A DNA stretch of 58,729 nucleotides from positions 1-58,729 of the forward strand of contig JAUCBJ010004556.1 in the NCBI GenBank assembly GCA_032718475.1, read 5' to 3'. The notes beneath the pieces were generated by a model that saw nothing but the letters and a program-made list of their open reading frames with translations, did no database searches and was not told where the DNA came from. Shown piece by piece: positions 12,101-21,544 of this stretch. Source of the DNA: Nemertoderma westbladi (lineage: Eukaryota > Xenacoelomorpha > Nemertodermatida > Nemertodermatidae). Position 1 is the stretch's first letter. The number at the start of each line of letters is the position of its first letter. Position numbers and translations under genes: made by a program.

Positions 12101-12890
12101 ACCCGAGTGTTAGGGTGTTTACTGAGGCTAGTCTAGTGACTTGCCTCAGATTCACCAATGGCTTTGTTGGTCGGGGTGGAACATGAGAGTAGCCTCCAAC
12201 TCCAGAATCCCTCTCCCCATCACAATCTGGCCTCCCTGGTGACCCAGGGTTTGGGCCAGAAAGGTCATCAGGAAAGGGACTCAAAGAATTGTTGGCTGCT
12301 CTCTCTCCAGTAGGGGGTGAGACAGGCAGCCGGTCAGGAGTTAACTGACGCCTGTGAGGCCGATTGTGTCCGGTAATTCCACTGGCCTCTAGTGGCTGGA
12401 CCTCCGCATTGCTAATGTAATCCATAGTGGGGGTTGGGGGGTGCTTTTTTGCCGAGTCAGCTCTCGGGGCAAATACCACACCCTGGTTTGCCATTCCACA
12501 GGGTGGGTGTCGCAATGGAGTCAGATATGAGGCCCATCACCCATATCTACTCTGGCGTACATGACCCACCATTGGCTGTTGCAGCTCATCTGCTGGGTCA
12601 TGCCCTGTACCCTTGCTGCCAGGTGCAGGTCGCAGTGAAGTGCCCTCAGAGTGGACATGAGAACACTCTACTCCTAACCAGCCATTTGTAGATCACCATC
12701 TGCCTGGTCAGGCCATATACCCCTGCAGCCAAGTATATGGGTCCTTAATCCAGGACCAAGGGCGTCCTTATCCCAGAACGAAGGGGGTCCTAGTTACAGG
12801 ACCAGATTTGCCCTAGTAAGAGGGTCTATGCAGCTACAGGTGGCACCTCCTTTATGCTGCATGGAGGTGGCAAGTTTTCTTGATCAATGA
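9150..12890 (-). mobile_element. RTE-like non-LTR retrotransposon (LINE)
   Basis: The element lies on the minus strand. Its 3' end is a (TAG)n microsatellite at about 9150-9167. The 3' UTR between the TAA at 9198 and that tail is only about 30 bp. One large ORF carries endonuclease and reverse transcriptase. A very short 3' UTR with a simple-repeat tail and a single APE-RT ORF are RTE-clade habits, but clade assignment needs a phylogeny. The 5' limit is uncertain: sequence up to about 12890 has the same GC-richer character as the ORF. A 5'-truncated close copy is at 46547-47291. Confidence 0.85.
9198..12494 (-). CDS. LINE ORF: AP-like endonuclease plus reverse transcriptase
   Basis: This intact ORF of about 1098 residues starts at the ATG at 12494 (MANQG); the frame stays open a few codons upstream without another ATG. 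The exonuclease-endonuclease-phosphatase fold shows QEHR (about residue 155), GDFNAS (about 275) and SSDHRL (about 360). The reverse transcriptase shows the fingers motif with NRASGVDGVP, the VPVPKKGN segment, AVIFVDFFKAFDSV, GVLQGDTLAPFLF and the catalytic LDFADD box. The C-terminal domain contains LRFAGHCFRRED, common in animal LINE proteins. The endonuclease nicks target DNA and the RT copies the element RNA at the nick. No stop or frameshift interrupts it, so the copy may be recent or still competent. Confidence 0.92.
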   Translation of the reverse strand: MANQGVVFAPRADSAKKHPPTPTMDYISNAEVQPLEASGITGHNRPHRRQLTPDRLPVSPPTGERAANNSLSPFPDDLSGPNPGSPGRPDCDGERDSGVGGYSHVPPRPTKPLVNLRQVTRLASVNTLTLGSPMRQGELTALADKLSLSAVGVQEHRMQTGQTDEVLIKDMGGGWRLALASADDSGNGGIGLLMNPTAHAALDKIDQISNRIIRCHFSCSGRLAKKFPKVVLIVCYSPTSVAPVEEVENFYHNLQAATDGVDQHAFLTFLGDFNASLHQSPTSPWVYSNSVNRNSVHLQDFISGNGLFSAGTQFKKRTGKLWTHSGPSGHKSQIDHILFRRKYRSSIQDCNAFTLRPFSSDHRLIVAKVRLSLRASRTTKSALPRHDWSSLLQQPSVRSSFTLQLSNRYEALASEAADHCEGYTAFTEAVKLAAAETVPVYPRNRKRAPWTDNKIQKCRNDLHKAQKESRLKQTTAAKNAVKAASRSLNRQYSVNLQELINQQVDAINDADDSRQSSQAWKSINLLTGRKSQPTTKVKAESPADRLNGWKAHFEKLLNNDRVLPDNFIEVKVSESVLPDIPIGDISFAEVKAAAKSIKTNRASGVDGVPPEVFKIPECLKLIYPIIVDMYRTTRVPQEMKTNKLVPVPKKGNLTLYGSFRGISLISIAAKLYNRILLNRIRDPIERLLRGNQNGFRKGRGTMEPILALRRIIEELSKKKDRHLAVIFVDFFKAFDSVSRSRMFSILSLYGIPDEIIAAIRSVYDGSTTFVSTVDGDTEPFEVLWGVLQGDTLAPFLFIIVVDYVLRMSLDHHNDDGVMITPPTGSRSRGNPAKYLTDLDFADDLGVLSESLEGAQRLLSSLEHAASSVGLFINSRKTKILTVNFESPQQVSDRMSISSKDGMLEHVDDFCYLGSWIRKSGEDLRIRKGKAWAALNRLSRIWKSPRINRKLKVRLFRAAVVPVLLYGSPCWALTAEDTKSLDGTFTRILRRVHCVKYNAHISNQTLYNIGGVSLVPPSLTLEQNRLRFAGHCFRREDQPVHNLVLWQPHGVNKHGGQPMTFLRRILKDTGLKDADDLANVMGDRQLWRCNFVDKPAQHS

Positions 12891-13249
12891 CCTAGAATAC
12901 CTGACCTGACCAGAATCGCGCAATGGTCGATTTACTGGGGGTAGCCAAAATTTTGGATCAATTGCTTACCAAAAATTTTTTCACAAATTTCTGAAAATGT
13001 TAGAGCAGTAGCTGTCAACTTTTTTCTTTTGACCGGCGCTAAAGGGTTAAGTGATATCCAAGTAATTTACAATCATTTGTTTAATCGATGAGAATCTGTG
13101 CAATCGTGAGCATTAGGTTGGCACCTGGACATAATCCATGGATAATCATGGATAATACTATTACAGTACAAACAGAATTGCCACAGCGGCAATAAAAATA
13201 TTGTTACTAACAAAATATTATTATAACAATAGCAAAAACTTAGAATACC
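12891..13249. other. no gene recognised
   Basis: Short AT-rich stretch between the LINE 5' region and the foldback element. Nothing supportable was seen. Confidence 0.5.
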
Positions 13250-14234
13250 GGTACTGTAATGGTGAAAAATATCGAGACTTGAAAAAAATCGAGAGTAAAA
13301 ATAACGAGAGTAAAAATAACGAGAGTAAAAATAACGAGAGTAAAAATAACGTGAAATGAAAAATATCGAAAATAACGAGTGTTGAAAAATATCGAGTGTT
13401 GAAAAATGTCGAGAGTAAAAATATCGAGTGTTGAAAAATATCGAGAGTAAAAATAACGAGTGTTGAAAACTATCGAGTGTTGAAAAATATCGAGAGTAAA
13501 AATATCGAGTATTGAAAAATATCGAGAGTAAAAATATTGCGTTTTGTGTGAGCATTTTATTTAGAATTATGGGACAATATTGCAGTGCATGGGTTACAAC
13601 AGTGCAACTGCAAATAAATGGCATTAATACACCTTGGGTACCCATTCACCAGATTTATTATACTAGCTTGTTTTTGCTATTTTTTTAATAAATATTATAG
13701 GAGAAGTGCTAGCTATCAATTTTGATAAATATTTTTGTTCTAGAACACATTTTTTTTGTACTAGAACATTTTTAGGAAAAAAATTATCATACAACCTTTA
13801 TTAAAAAATTGTTACTATCGATATTTTTACTCTCGATATTAATCAACACTCGATATTTTTACTCTCTATATTTTTCAACACTCGATATCTTTACTCTCGA
13901 TATTTTTCAACACTCGATATTTTTACTCTCGATATTGTTCAACACTCGATATTTTTACTATCGATATTTTTCAACACTCGATATTTTTCAACACTCGATA
14001 TTTTTACTCTCGATATTTTTCAACACTCGATATGTTTACTCTCGATATTTTTCAACACTCGATATTTTTCAACACTCGATATTTTTACTCTCGATATTTT
14101 TACTCTCGATATTTTTACTCTCGATATTTTTTGAACGCTCGATATTATCGTTATTTTTCAACACTCGAATATTTTTACTCGCGTTATTTTTACTCTCGAT
14201 TTTTTTTCATGTCTCGATATTTTTCAATATAACC
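13250..14234. mobile_element. foldback element with minisatellite arms (ATCGAG family)
   Basis: The left arm (about 13262-13545) is a tandem array built from AAAAATATCGAGTGTTG and AAAAATATCGAGAGT units. The right arm (about 13812-14226) is the same array in reverse complement. The order of variants at the outer ends is mirrored: ATCGAGAC, a long A-run unit, then AACGAG units. This points to one inverted duplication and not to two separate arrays. The flanks share AGAATACC (13242-13249 and 14235-14242) as an 8-bp, or imperfect 9-bp, direct repeat. The 270-bp spacer has no gene. Open frames in the arms reflect the repeats and are not proteins. Confidence 0.8.
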
Positions 14235-14242
14235 AGAATACC

Positions 14243-15380
14243 CATACAGTACAGTGTATTTCTATAGAAATTTTATTCTCGTAATTTGAATTTTTTTAAT
14301 CTCACGCAGGGTGCTGTGGGCGGAAACAATTTTTCTTAATTTCTCTTTACTTTTGAGTATTCTCTTTTCCATGGTATTGGTGATTCTCAATAAAAGTGGC
14401 CGAAACTGAATTTCACAAAAGTATGGAAAACTATATAAATTCGGAGACCTCTTAATTACTACTGAATTCAATGGTGCTATTGGTCGAGCTTAATTAGGTC
14501 TTTGATTATTTCAACAGACCAAAGAAAATTGTCCAGTCTGTAATACCACGTCCTTGCCTGTAATTTAATAATTTCATATACAAATTGCCTTAATTCTAAC
14601 ACCTTAAACAAATTGTCAGTGTCTGCGTCTGTACTTTTAGACATTAAATTGGTGGCATAAAGTACTAAAAAACGCGGATAGATCTGAAAGAGGACAAAGC
14701 TAACGAAAGCTACCGAAAAGGTTATGTGAAAATTATCGAAAAGGTTTAAGTAAGGGTGAAAGCTATCGCATTCACTGATATTCACGAGGGGCACATTTGG
14801 TACAGTTCCTATCTCATTCTGAATATTATTTCTCAAACTGGGTATCATTTCTCAAACCTTTTACTAATGATAGTCAACGGAGAATTTCAGTAGGTAAGAC
14901 CTGGGGTAAGTAAGAGTTGAGAAATCAGAAAGATGCAACTAGCTCAATCTAACTCAAACTAGAGTCTGGCGCCATGGTTTGAGTTAGGTTGACTCCCAAA
15001 TGTGCCATACTCAGCATTACTCTTCCTGTACGGGATGGATAATTACTCTGGTTGAGTGAGGCACCACCACATGGGGAAGGGGCCTCTGTCTGTTGCTTGG
15101 GCTCTTGAGTTAATGGGTTGAATTACATAAGCTGGGCAGGCCGGCTTGCGTGTGTCTCATAAAAGACATGTCAATCACGCAGTTCCTTTGTGGGCTCTAC
15201 TAAATGTATGTTGTTAACTAAACCACACTGGCTCGGTCTGTTTGTAGAGAAGTTTTAATTCTGGGAATATAGTTGTGGGAAATTGGTGCTCTGTTGTCTG
15301 TCTGTTTGATGTCAATTGGTGCCTTACAAGACATATCAGTTTAAAAATCTAATGGTTAAATAAGAATTATTAGTGCATAT
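14243..15380. other. no gene confirmed; one unidentified ORF 14477-14848 (-)
   Basis: A 123-codon minus-strand frame at 14477-14848 is open but resembles no family I know. Its first 60 bases (14777-14840) are repeated, diverged, on the plus strand at 17187-17245, so it probably belongs to a dispersed repeat. Nothing else was seen. Confidence 0.35.
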
Positions 15381-15389
15381 GGGACCTCG

Positions 15390-16542
15390 GATTCCCCGTA
15401 CTTAGTTCCAATTTAAGCCTCATGCGAATTTAGTTCCAATGGAAACGAATTTAGTTCCAATTTAGGCGAACTTAGTTCCAATAACTGGAGAAAAACGAAA
15501 ACGAATTTAGTTCCAATGGATGCGAATTTAGTTACAATGCATGCGAATTTAGTTCCAATGGAAGCGAATTTAGTTTCAATGGAAGCGAATTTAGTTCCAA
15601 TGGAAGCGAATTTAGTTCCAATGGATGTGAATTTAGCTCCAATGTATGCGAACTTAGTTCCAATGGATGCGAATTTAGTTCCAATGGAAGCGAATTTAGT
15701 TCCAAAGGGGCGAGCCACGTAGTTGGCGAAGAATCTGTTTAATGACACTATTAAGAGGCTGGTTAAACAATAATTGTAAATAACTAACCCAAAACGCCCA
15801 ACCTCCTAACGAAAACAATCTTATCCCAAACAACGCCCAAGCTCATAACCCAAACTACGCCCAACCTCCTAACCCAAACAACGCCCATCCACCTAAACCG
15901 AAACAACTAGTAAATATTGTATTTGTTGTGATAAATGGCACTATGTGCATGACTTGAGTATATAATACTACAGACTCAGTCAGTCAGTATCAGTACACTC
16001 GTCATTAATATATAATTCAAAATGTGTAATTATACATTTAATAATAATTCGTTTTTTAAAAATGACGGAACGGTTTTACAATTATTGTTGACCCTGACCC
16101 ACCCCAAATATTGACAATACGCAATAGGCTTCGCCTACTACACGTGGCTATCCCCACGATTGAAACTTTGAAACTAAGTTCGTACCCATTGGAACTAAAT
16201 TCGCATGCATTGGAACTAAATTCGCTTCCATTGGAACTAAATTCGCTTCCATTGGAACTAAATTCGTATCCATTGGAACTAAGTTCGCTTCCATTGGAAC
16301 TAAATTCGCTTCCATTGGAACTAAATTCGCTTCCATTGGAACTAAATTCGCTTCCATTGGAACTAAATTCGCATGTCGCATCTATTGGAACTAAGTTCGT
16401 TTTGATATTCTGGGATTGGAACTAAGTTCGCCTCGATTGGAACTAAGTTCGCTTTGTAAAATTTATTTTGGAACTAAATTCGTTTCAATTGGAACTAAGT
16501 TCGCCTTTGAAAATGTGCGATTGGAACTAAGTTTGTGCTACC
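15390..16542. mobile_element. foldback element with minisatellite arms (TTAGTTCCAAT family)
   Basis: The left arm (15398-15702) is an array of about 20-21 bp units, GAATTTAGTTCCAATGGAAG plus C. The right arm (16165-16535) is the inverted version. The flanks carry a perfect 9-bp direct repeat, GGGACCTCG (15381-15389 and 16543-16551), as expected of a target-site duplication. The outermost 10 bases of the two arms differ, but both then enter ACTTAGTTCCAAT. A smaller inverted-repeat element occupies the centre (15705-16160). No transposase was seen. Confidence 0.85.
15705..16160. mobile_element. MITE-like core inside the 15.4-16.5 kb foldback
   Basis: The ends GGGGCGAGCCACGTAG (left) and its imperfect complement at 16130-16155 (right) form an inverted repeat that continues through GGCGAAG. 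The same terminal words occur in the MITE at 4376-4875. The interior (15770-15905) has a 25-30 bp tandem theme, AACGCCCAACCTCCTAACC. It could be a nested insertion or the original core of the foldback. Confidence 0.6.
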
Positions 16543-16556
16543 GGGACCTCGCAACA

Positions 16557-17234
16557 CCCCCCCCCCCCCCCCCCCCCTCCCATAAATATGGCCCTGTCTA
16601 TAATTACAGAGGTTTCCTCTTGCCCCTTTGCCCAGTATACCCATACCCGGATGTATTGCGAATAATTGTGTTGACGATGTAATAAAGAATTAAACATTAG
16701 TAAAACATTAAAGTTAAACATTAGAAACATTAGCGAAATATACGCGACATTAAATTAAATTTATAAAATTGGTTGGTTATATTATATGGTTTATTTTAAT
16801 TTAAAATAACGTTAATATGTTATGAGTCATACATACTTAATAAATGTAATAAAAAATTAATAAATCTTCAGTTTAATAATTTAGCATATAATTTTTTTAT
16901 TCTGAAATTTAAAAATAAATTGAGTCACTGAGTCTGCAACTTAATTCTCACTGTCTACTGGAGTTAATTACACACAAACAAATCAAGTTTAGGGAATGTT
17001 ATAACAGCAGGAGACCATCAAACCCGTAGGCAGAGTATAACAGAAGCGAGTGGGCCATTAAACACAGACAGCTTGTTGTATGAATGCTACACAGTGCACA
17101 GTGGGTGGTTACGCGAGTTTGAGTTGGGTTTGAGTAAACCAGACAGGTTTGAGTTAGTAAGAGTGAGGTAAGAGAAAAGGTACCCAGTTTGAGAAACGGT
17201 ATCTAGAATGAGATAGGGACTGTACATTCAGTGT
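16557..17234. other. poly-C tract, otherwise no gene
   Basis: A run of 21 C (16557-16577) directly follows the 9-bp repeat of the foldback element. The remaining AT-rich sequence shows no gene. Bases 17187-17245 match 14777-14840 inverted (shared AACCCAGTTTGAGAAA and AATGAGATAGG words). Confidence 0.5.
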
Positions 17235-17690
17235 TCGAAACAAAAATAGATTGGGGCTATCCCCAATCGGACCATCGAGGTCAGCCCTACAAGGAAAATA
17301 TGACAAGACACTACCTATAGAAACAGGGGACTTCACACCTGCCGAACTCCAAAGAAGCATTAAAAGCATGTCCAATAATAAAGCGAGTGGATTAGATGAA
17401 ATCCCAGCGGAGGTATGGAAAACAGGAGTGCTAAACATACCATTATTGAATGTTTGCAACCGGATGTTAAAAGGGGATAAGCCACCACCAATTTGGACTA
17501 AAGGTCAACTTAAGCCTCTCCCTAAGAAAGGAGACCTCGGTATACCAACAAACTATCGTGGGATCTGTCTGCTTGTGGTAGCTGCCAAAATATACAATAA
17601 AATGATTCTATATAGGATTAGGCCTCACATAGAGAAACTACTGCGTAAGAGCCAAAACGGATTTCGACCAAGTAGATCAACAATAGAAAT
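17235..17690 (+). pseudogene. LINE reverse transcriptase fragment (second family)
   Basis: The frame from about 17251 encodes the N-terminal half of a reverse transcriptase domain: NNKASGLDEIPAEVWK, LKPLPKKGD, NYRGICLLVVAAKIYNK, then SQNGFRPSRSTI. The homology stops at about 17687 before the polymerase core, so no catalytic ADD box remains, and there is no endonuclease upstream. The protein differs clearly from the 9.2 kb LINE, so it derives from another LINE family. It is truncated at both ends and non-functional. Confidence 0.88.
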
Positions 17691-17715
17691 AAATAGTATA
17701 CAGTACTGTAGTTAA

Positions 17716-19048
17716 ATAGTTTCTTTGTAAACAGTGAGGGTCGATAGCGTGAAGAAATTCAGAGCTTCAAAATAAATTTATTTAAAATTAAAAAAAAAAT
17801 GTTTTTCCCCGACCGACTGTACACATAGTACATTCTGTACACGATTAGGTAATTGTTAAATTTGACTTCTAAAATAAAATCACCGGCCAGTAAAATCCCC
17901 GTGTTAACAGACAGACGGACAAACATCCATATCTCGAAAAGTAAAGGAGGACTTGGTAAGCGGTTGTCAGATTTGAAGTAAAGTAAATGATCAATCGGGA
18001 ATCCCTTAAGTACCCCCCCCCCCCCCCCCCCCCCCCTCCCCCTCCAATGAATATTGAAAAAAACGTGTAAATTAGATGTTCTTGCCTGTGATGCTAAATG
18101 CATACCAACAATAATTTATTGACAATAATTACGGTTTAATCTGTCATATTATTGCATTTGTGTATTCTTGAGTTACATAACTTTAAATATACATTTACAG
18201 TAGAGTAGAAAATGTCAATAAAATGTGACGTAACTTATGCGCGGCCCCGAACGACTGTACTTAGAAACCGTTAAGTCGAAATTTAATTATTTTATTACGT
18301 TACACACCATTAATGCATTGAAATACCAATGAGACCAAATCAAAGAAATAGATATCGCGCTGCACGTTAAATAACGGATAGGGGCACTGAAAAACAGTTA
18401 ACGGACCGAATGATAATAAAAACAATAATAAATAGGTCTAATAACCATATTGAGTAAATATTAAAGGTTACCTGTACTGTATTTTGTTTGTTTGTTTCTT
18501 CTGCTTAATTTTAGATCGTAGTTACTTTATTAGTCTATCTGGTTGTTCGAGTATTTATACGGTGTTGAAATTATATTCGAATTAATTTTATATTATTTTA
18601 CTGCGTTAGAAATAATACTAGAAGTCATAGAGTATAACAAATTATAAGCGTATACAATACAAAAGTTCCATTTTATTTCAAATAAAATTAATAACTTTTA
18701 AGGGATATATTAGATTTTGGGATGTAATTTTTAAAAACCTATTATGCCATGTGTGTGTAGGTTACATTGATTGCTTCTAATCAAAATAATATAACTTATA
18801 AATGTATTATTAACATTTTTAGTTGAACTTAGTAAGGTGGGCAGCCAGAGTAGTATTGCTGACCAACCGAAAGAAAATAAACTTGTGGTAGGGTACCGGT
18901 AGGCCTACTTCCATACAAAATGTTTAATCCCAAAAAATATTAAAGGACTAAAAGGCGAATGGTTCGCAGCACTAGACAAAACTCAGTCCAAAACAATTAA
19001 ACCAACTGAATTTAGCAACGGGATTAAGTTCATTACAAGAGCAGATAA
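17716..19048. other. no gene; poly-C tract 18013-18036; PSMA3 3' flank
   Basis: AT-rich sequence containing a run of 24 C. On the minus strand an ATTAAA hexamer lies at about 18922-18927, some 120 bp after the PSMA3 stop, and could serve as its poly(A) signal. No other gene was seen. Confidence 0.45.
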
Positions 19049-19807
19049 CTAATCACTGTCACTATCGGTGTCATCTAAGGCTTTCTTCCCGTAGGAATCC
19101 GCCTTCATCAAGGTATCCCTGGCAACCCGCTCATACCCCATCCCTTCCCGCACCCAACTCATCTCCAACTCGAATGCTTTATCTTTAGTTTCGTCGTGAC
19201 AAACATGGATAATCCTAGCGGCTTCCTTAACCAGCTCCTCGCAAGGTGTCCGCGACAACGCTAACTTCTCGATCTCAGTATGGGCGGTCTGCTTCGCTTT
19301 ACCTGCCGCCACCCCCGAGTAGCCGTAAACCACACCGCTCGGCTCCACCATGTAGATCTGGGGCCCGACGTCGGCCTCTACCGCCGCGAGGATTATATTA
19401 ACGCCGAAGGGCCGCACAGCCGAGTACAGGGTGTGAGCGTGAACGTAGTCGGCTACGCGATTAGCTAGAACTTTCAACGGTACGCGGACTCCGTTGGACT
19501 CCCGGTAATCCGCCGCCTCATCCCGCGCGTATTCCACGAGCATTAAACAGTCTGTTAGTAACCCAGCAACCGAGGCGCCAATACCTTCCTCTATGTGGAA
19601 CAGTCGAGTCATCGATTGCACTTCCGTTTCGTGGAGTTTCGATTGGATAAATTTCTCTACGGCCAGGACGACTCCATCGCTCCCCCGTAACGCAACGATG
19701 GTGCCGCTATTCTCGACCGCTTTTTGAGCGTACTCCACCTGAAAAACCTTACCGTCCGGAGAGAACTGCGACGCAGACAGATCGTAACCTGATCCTATTG
19801 AACTCAT
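19049..19807 (-). CDS. PSMA3: 20S proteasome subunit alpha type 3 (alpha-7)
   Basis: This complete 252-residue ORF starts with ATG at 19807 and matches the usual alpha-7 length. The N-terminal alpha-type signature is present (GSGYDLSASQFSPDGKVFQV, then EYAQKAVE), followed by the RPFGVNIILA and VEPSGVVYGYSG segments of the alpha fold. It ends in the acidic DDTDSDSD tail typical of this subunit, a casein-kinase-2-like phosphorylation region. The product is a non-catalytic ring subunit of the 20S core, in cytoplasm and nucleus. The ORF has no introns and is clearly GC-richer than its flanks. That suggests either an intron-poor native gene or an expressed retrocopy. No disabling change is visible. 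No poly-A relic or flanking duplication was recognised. Confidence 0.96.
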   Translation of the reverse strand: MSSIGSGYDLSASQFSPDGKVFQVEYAQKAVENSGTIVALRGSDGVVLAVEKFIQSKLHETEVQSMTRLFHIEEGIGASVAGLLTDCLMLVEYARDEAADYRESNGVRVPLKVLANRVADYVHAHTLYSAVRPFGVNIILAAVEADVGPQIYMVEPSGVVYGYSGVAAGKAKQTAHTEIEKLALSRTPCEELVKEAARIIHVCHDETKDKAFELEMSWVREGMGYERVARDTLMKADSYGKKALDDTDSDSD

Positions 19808-20524
19808 ATTGCTGTATTGTACCGGTAATATAAATTGGCTTTACTTTATTAATTGTTTAATATGGGAGTGAGTTACTTACAGCACAGTTATTGCAGTATT
19901 AGGTATTACATGTACGTACCGCGTACCGGTACACAGTCAACGATGTACAGATATTTGTAGGCCTAATCCAGTATCGGTAATCCTGTAATCCTGAATTCAG
20001 TTCAGCTAAGTCAGACAAGCTGCAAAGTCCAAAATTAGTGCTACCCTGCACCATAGCCCGGGAAATTCAAATAAAAATAATACTAATTTTCTTGTGGACT
20101 GACATTCATATCGATCAACTTGCTATTGGATTGTTGCCCGGAATAATGTTATCTAATTATGATTCCAGGAAATTTACATAGACTTGATGGTTGATTTAAT
20201 ATGGAGTCTCTAAAGAGGAGACGTTAAACATAGCTCGTTCCTCATTTGTGCCCATGTTTCCATTCTTGCCGATGAGTGAAATGGATACTTCGCTATCACT
20301 TACTAACATAGACTCGAGTTCGATTCCGGGCACATCTGTTTATTTTTTGTATTTTATTTAATATTATTATTTAGTATAATCACTTACAATCATCAATAAC
20401 TTAAAAACAATAGTTTTATACAGAGATGAAGAAGGGGCAATGTTTAATACCACAAGAAACGACCTAGACAGTCCTAAACCACGGCAAACTCATAACCTAG
20501 TCAATCTTAGATCCTGGCAAACTT
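19808..20524. other. PSMA3 upstream region and tRNA-like segment
   Basis: No gene was recognised upstream of PSMA3. At 20247-20334 the sequence TGTGCCC pairs perfectly with GGGCACA, as in a 7-bp acceptor stem, and GAGTTCGATTCC resembles a pol III B box. A convincing anticodon arm is missing, so this is at most a tRNA-derived SINE relic. Confidence 0.35.
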
Positions 20525-20695
20525 AGATTACGGTGAACTTTGAACGGAGTGAACTACTGAAATTAGAACCGGGTGAACTTCTGAACTTAGAACCGGGTGA
20601 ACTACTGAACTTAGAACCGGGTGAACTACTGAACTTAGAACCGGGTGAACTTCTGAACTTAGAACCGGGTGAACTTAAATCCCGTTGAACTTAGA
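20525..20695. repeat. 24-bp minisatellite
   Basis: About six copies of a 24-bp unit, GAACTTAGAACCGGGTGAAC plus YACT or TTCT, between related but more diverged units. The region is short and non-coding. Confidence 0.9.
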
Positions 20696-21540
20696 TCCTC
20701 AGCTATGGGGATTTCCTAGTCGCTGATATTATTTCTGAGGTCAGTTTTCACTTTTAATGACATTTATACTGTATAGTCCCTGTGTCTGTATGTCAGTCTT
20801 TCTGACTATCCGACAATCTGTCCGTCAAATATAAGAATAGAGTACGCCATCTAGTTAAAAGTATAGTTATACTGTAGGGGTTTTCATGGCACAGAATTCA
20901 TTTCGAATGACAGGTTTAAAATTTTATGATTTCCAAATTGGCTGTTTGGCTCTCATCAACTGTTGGTTTTTTTTGACGTGCAGGACAGGCATAACAGTAG
21001 TACCGGTATGCTTTATATTATTTTGGAGACATACTGACGGTAACGGACAGCCTGACAGTCAAACGGACAGAAGTAAGACAGATATCTTGCTAAATGATTT
21101 TCAAGTTTGGAATCTTGATAAAAGTACCCCCCCCCCCCCCCCCCCACTCACGCCATTATTATTATTTTTTTTTTAAATGACTTATTAACATTTTTATCAC
21201 GTTCAGGGTGGATAGGGTTAAGTTCAATAATAAGTCCTGCTAGCACAATTCAGTAATCATTATAAATCACGGTTATACCAAAGTCTTGAAGGGTTATGTA
21301 TTATGAGTAAGTTTATCAATTCCGACAAAGTTCTGATATGGTATGGGTGCCAGGAACTCCTCATATCTCGAAAACAACTGCTATTAAATTTTTATTTGTC
21401 CCATCTGAAAGAGGACATAATTTCAGTTAGGGACAAGTACTTTCGACGCCCTAGACATTTTGTTTCAGGGGTTCTATCTAAGAGAAATAACTGGCCCACT
21501 AAATTTAGGGGCTTTTGCAGCAGCTTGGCGGGTCATATCT
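20696..21540. other. no gene; poly-C tract 21127-21145
   Basis: Nothing with coding support. The stretch before the C-run (GGACAG words, then AAAGTACCC) resembles the stretch before the C-run at 18013, which hints at a shared repeat ending in poly-C. Confidence 0.4.
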
Positions 21541-21544
21541 ATAG

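Noticed and set aside
9198-12515. ORF start at 12515
   Set aside because: That codon is TTG. The first ATG in frame is at 12494, so the CDS was placed there.
13073-14267. ORFs rich in SIFF/YFYSRYF on both arms
   Set aside because: They come from the inverted tandem repeats of the foldback element.
20247-20334. Functional tRNA gene
   Set aside because: A 7-bp acceptor pairing and a B-box-like word are present, but no convincing D or anticodon arm.
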